From the NCBI GenBank assembly GCA_030591745.1, contig JAUVAM010000223.1, positions 1-6,665 of the forward strand: a stretch of 6,665 nucleotides of DNA, in the 5' to 3' direction. Under the pieces are notes generated by a model. It was not told the origin of the DNA and searched no databases. It worked only from the letters and a program-made list of their open reading frames with translations. Below are positions 5,230-6,665 of this stretch, in pieces. The position numbers were made by a program, and so were the translations under genes. Each line of letters opens with the position of its first letter. The stretch's first letter is position 1. This stretch comes from Deltaproteobacteria bacterium (GTDB taxonomy: Bacteria > Myxococcota > B64-G9).

Positions 5230-5385
5230 CAGGCCCTCCAGGTGATTTTCAATTCTGGTGCAAGCGCGATGCCAAAAGAAAATAGCAACAAATTCGTAGC
5301 ACTAGATTGCTGGTGCTTTGGGAAGTGTACGGATATCGGTCTCAGGTGTCCGGATTTCGAAAAGCGGCAGGCATGTCGGCCACCA

Positions 5386-5442
5386 GGAAGTGGCTGGCAC
5401 CAGGTTCTGGTGCACCAGGTTCTGGCTGGCACCAGATTTTGG
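5386..5442 (+). repeat. Cluster of GCACCAGRTTYTGG repeats
   Basis: Three units occur in tandem: GCACCAGGTTCTGG at 5397-5410 and 5412-5425, and the degenerate GCACCAGATTTTGG at 5429-5442. The first is preceded by GGAAGTGGCTG and the third by CTG. GCACCAG (5397-5403) and CTGGTGC (5407-5413) can form a 7-bp hairpin with a three-base loop, and CTGGTGCACCAG (5407-5418) is a perfect palindrome. The structure resembles bacterial REP-like elements. A related unit lies at 4431-4453. Confidence 0.65.
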
Positions 5443-5482
5443 GGGCCTGGTCAGATATCGCGATTACCCCCCACTCAGCGAC

Positions 5483-5502
5483 GAAATTGCTTCGGCAACT
5501 TC
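5483..5502 (-). terminator. Possible terminator hairpin after the six-Cys lipoprotein gene
   Basis: Read on the minus strand, GAAGTTGC and GCAATTTC pair as an 8-bp stem with one G-U wobble around a CGAA loop. On the plus strand the same position is an A-C mismatch, so the structure favours minus-strand RNA. It lies 12 bases past the stop codon. No U-run follows, so intrinsic termination is doubtful. Confidence 0.3.
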
Positions 5503-5514
5503 AATCAACTTCAA

Positions 5515-6426
5515 TCACTTGACGCAACGAGCGACGTCCCGGTCCTCGGCGATGAGCTTGGTCACCTCGCAACCCGATGCGCCGAACTGTCCGCAGTCCA
5601 AAGTCGCGACCTGACCCATGTCACAGTATGTGATCACGCCGTCCAGGCAGGTCTCCGGCAAGGTGTAGTCGCAGCCGCTGCTCTTGGGTCTGCAAGCAGG
5701 CATCCCCTCCTCCATCCGGCAGGTGGCCTGTGGATGGAGGGACCCGCAGTCAACGCTACCGATCCAGCCGAACCTGCAGGTGACCATGGTCGATCCCTCG
5801 CAGCGATCTTGGTGCTCCGCCCCACAAACTTCGCCACTATCGCCAACGCAAGTCGGCGCGCCATCCACCTCAAGGCAGGTCAATCCCAGATACGATGGGC
5901 AAGAGAATGAGGAGAGAATGCCCGAGGCGCACTCGACGATCATATCTCCGTCACAAGCCGATTCGGTCACAAGCGGATCGCATTCGGCGATGCCGCAACC
6001 GGCAAATTCGAGCTCTATGCACTCGAGACCGGATTCGGCGCAGTCGATTACAAAGGGCGGATCCTCGTTGCAGTTCACGAACCGGCTGGCGTCACAAAAG
6101 TTCAGGACCTCGCCGGCTAAGCAAACAGCCGCCTGCTCCTCGGATGGCGAGTAACAAGCTCGCCACTGCTCGCAATCCCCGGCACCCTTGAGACAGGTCC
6201 GCATCGGCATCAAAGCCCGAGCCATCGTGGACTCGTCTGTCTCCATCATGGGCGAGAATATCGACTGGATCATCACACAGAAACCGAGCCCACGATCCAA
6301 CTCGGGGCCGCACATGTCGACCAGGACGCAGTACCTCAGCACGGAGCTTTTTTCTTCATCGAGGCAGCCGAACATGCAGGTGCCCAGGAGGCCGATCCCT
6401 ATCCAAATCACAGCAATACGCTTCAT
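5515..6426 (-). CDS. Cys-rich lipoprotein with four tandem six-cysteine repeats
   Basis: A 303-residue exported protein. The signal peptide is MKRIAVIWIGIGLLGTCMFGC; the lipobox MFGC (18-21) is non-canonical, so acylation at C21 is likely but not certain. Residues 22-95 contain C33, C39, C50, C78, C85 and C91 and look like an alpha-helical Cys-containing domain. From C102 to C301 the cysteines fall into four units: 102-111-119-129-136-144, 149-158-166-176-184-193, 201-209-217-227-236-245 and 252-260-268-278-286-301. The common pattern is C-x7/8-C-x7-C-x9-C-x6/8-C-x7/14-C, giving three likely disulfides per unit. No enzyme motif is visible; adhesion or surface binding is a guess from architecture. 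I chose ATG 6426 because AAGGGG lies nine bases upstream; ATG 6435 would sit directly on that site. It has its own TTGACA promoter and diverges from the gene at 6564. Confidence 0.85.
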   Translation of the reverse strand: MKRIAVIWIGIGLLGTCMFGCLDEEKSSVLRYCVLVDMCGPELDRGLGFCVMIQSIFSPMMETDESTMARALMPMRTCLKGAGDCEQWRACYSPSEEQAAVCLAGEVLNFCDASRFVNCNEDPPFVIDCAESGLECIELEFAGCGIAECDPLVTESACDGDMIVECASGILSSFSCPSYLGLTCLEVDGAPTCVGDSGEVCGAEHQDRCEGSTMVTCRFGWIGSVDCGSLHPQATCRMEEGMPACRPKSSGCDYTLPETCLDGVITYCDMGQVATLDCGQFGASGCEVTKLIAEDRDVARCVK

Positions 6427-6467
6427 GAACAACATCCCCTTTTCCCCATCGACTGATGGAATAATTC

Positions 6468-6483
6468 GTATTTTGGAAAATAC
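6468..6483. promoter_or_regulatory. Inverted repeat over the -10 box of the six-Cys lipoprotein promoter
   Basis: GTATTTT (6468-6474) and AAAATAC (6477-6483) are perfect 7-bp arms around GG. The right arm contains the proposed minus-strand -10 box, so a bound protein would compete with RNA polymerase. A second small dyad, CCATC-GACT-GATGG (6446-6459), lies in the leader. Confidence 0.4.
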
Positions 6484-6504
6484 CAATATGCCCAGCCTTG
6501 TCAA
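6477..6504 (-). promoter_or_regulatory. Promoter of the six-Cys lipoprotein gene
   Basis: On the minus strand a perfect TTGACA -35 box (6504-6499) is followed after 16 bases by TATTTT (6482-6477), four of six consensus bases. It predicts a leader of about 44 bases before ATG 6426, enough to include the AAGGGG ribosome-binding site. Confidence 0.6.
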
Positions 6505-6527
6505 CTACGGAAACAAGTACCCCGCCC

Positions 6528-6557
6528 TTTCCAATCGATGAAAAAATCCGCTATGCT
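6528..6557 (+). promoter_or_regulatory. Promoter for a probably leaderless rightward gene
   Basis: TTTCCA (6528-6533), an 18-base spacer and TATGCT (6552-6557) resemble a sigma70 promoter. The start codon at 6564 lies seven bases from the -10 box, exactly where transcription should begin. No ribosome-binding site fits in the intervening CGCCCC. Confidence 0.4.
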
Positions 6558-6563
6558 CGCCCC

Positions 6564-6665
6564 ATGGAACAAGGCACCGACAAACCCTCTACGGATATCG
6601 AAATCATCGACGCCACACCTGAAGAAGCGCGGGCCATGAAGGCCTTGAAGGTGACGGGGCGGGCC
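6564..6665 (+). CDS. Start of an unidentified gene, truncated by the window edge
   Basis: ATG 6564 opens a frame of 34 codons without a stop up to the last base. The product begins MEQGTDKPSTDIEIIDATPEE and continues ARAMKALKVTGRA. It is acidic at first and then basic, with no signal peptide or membrane segment, so probably cytoplasmic. I do not recognise the family. The earlier ATG at 6538 is in another frame that stops at 6639. The call rests on the matching promoter geometry and the clean open frame. Confidence 0.5.
   Translation, partial: MEQGTDKPSTDIEIIDATPEEARAMKALKVTGRA

Larger units (their letters stand above)
5230..5514. other. Gene-free stretch between the ORF6N gene and the six-Cys lipoprotein gene
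   Basis: It holds the ORF6N ribosome-binding site (5234-5240), the GCACCAG repeat cluster (5386-5442), a hairpin (5483-5502) and a tandem duplication of CAACTTCAAT (5496-5505 and 5506-5515) running into the lipoprotein stop codon. I see no convincing promoter for the ORF6N gene. Confidence 0.5.

Noticed and set aside
5229..5432. Minus-strand frame of 67 residues whose TGA overlaps the ORF6N start
   Set aside because: The overlap is suggestive of coupling, but the frame is made largely of the repeat cluster, lacks a ribosome-binding site I can see, and has no recognisable protein features.

Overview
The window looks like a piece of chromosome from a Gram-negative bacterium of the Myxococcota/Bradymonadota ('deltaproteobacterial') kind. 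The reasons are two Cys-rich lipoproteins, one with a long Asp-Ala-Gly-Glu-Glu spacer of the type common in those groups, a moderately GC-rich composition, and an accessory mix of an ORF6N protein and a nucleotidyltransferase module. The taxonomic guess rests on protein style only. One housekeeping gene (metG) anchors the window; nearly everything else is accessory.

Layout, left to right. Bases 1-1273 (+) hold a compact two-gene operon: a winged-helix regulator overlapping by 4 bases an AbiEii-like nucleotidyltransferase, which resembles a type IV toxin-antitoxin or abortive-infection module. Its promoter carries a 19-bp dyad between the -35 and -10 boxes, and the transcript may be leaderless. 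Bases 1279-2332 are bounded by two 44-bp direct repeats. The right-hand one is the authentic 3' end of metG; the left-hand one is a displaced copy with one synonymous change. Between them lies a single gene (-) for a lipoprotein with 15 acidic pentapeptide repeats and 14 cysteines downstream of them. Bases 2296-4317 (-) are metG.

Bases 4318-4698 have no gene but hold several dyads. These include an 11+1+11 palindrome that recurs, with a compensated base-pair change, inside the coding region of the next gene, an ORF6N-domain protein at 4699-5229 (-). Copies of a GGCTGGCACCA repeat lie on both sides of that gene. Bases 5515-6426 (-) encode a second lipoprotein made of four tandem six-cysteine units. 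It diverges from a gene entering the right edge (6564 onward, +).

How the parts relate: the regulator and nucleotidyltransferase probably work as a pair under autoregulation. The ORF6N protein may bind the shared palindromes, one of which is upstream of metG; this is a hypothesis. The lipoproteins are probably exported envelope proteins of unknown role. The least ordinary signals are the metG-end duplication around the lipoprotein gene and the ORF6N-linked palindromes.
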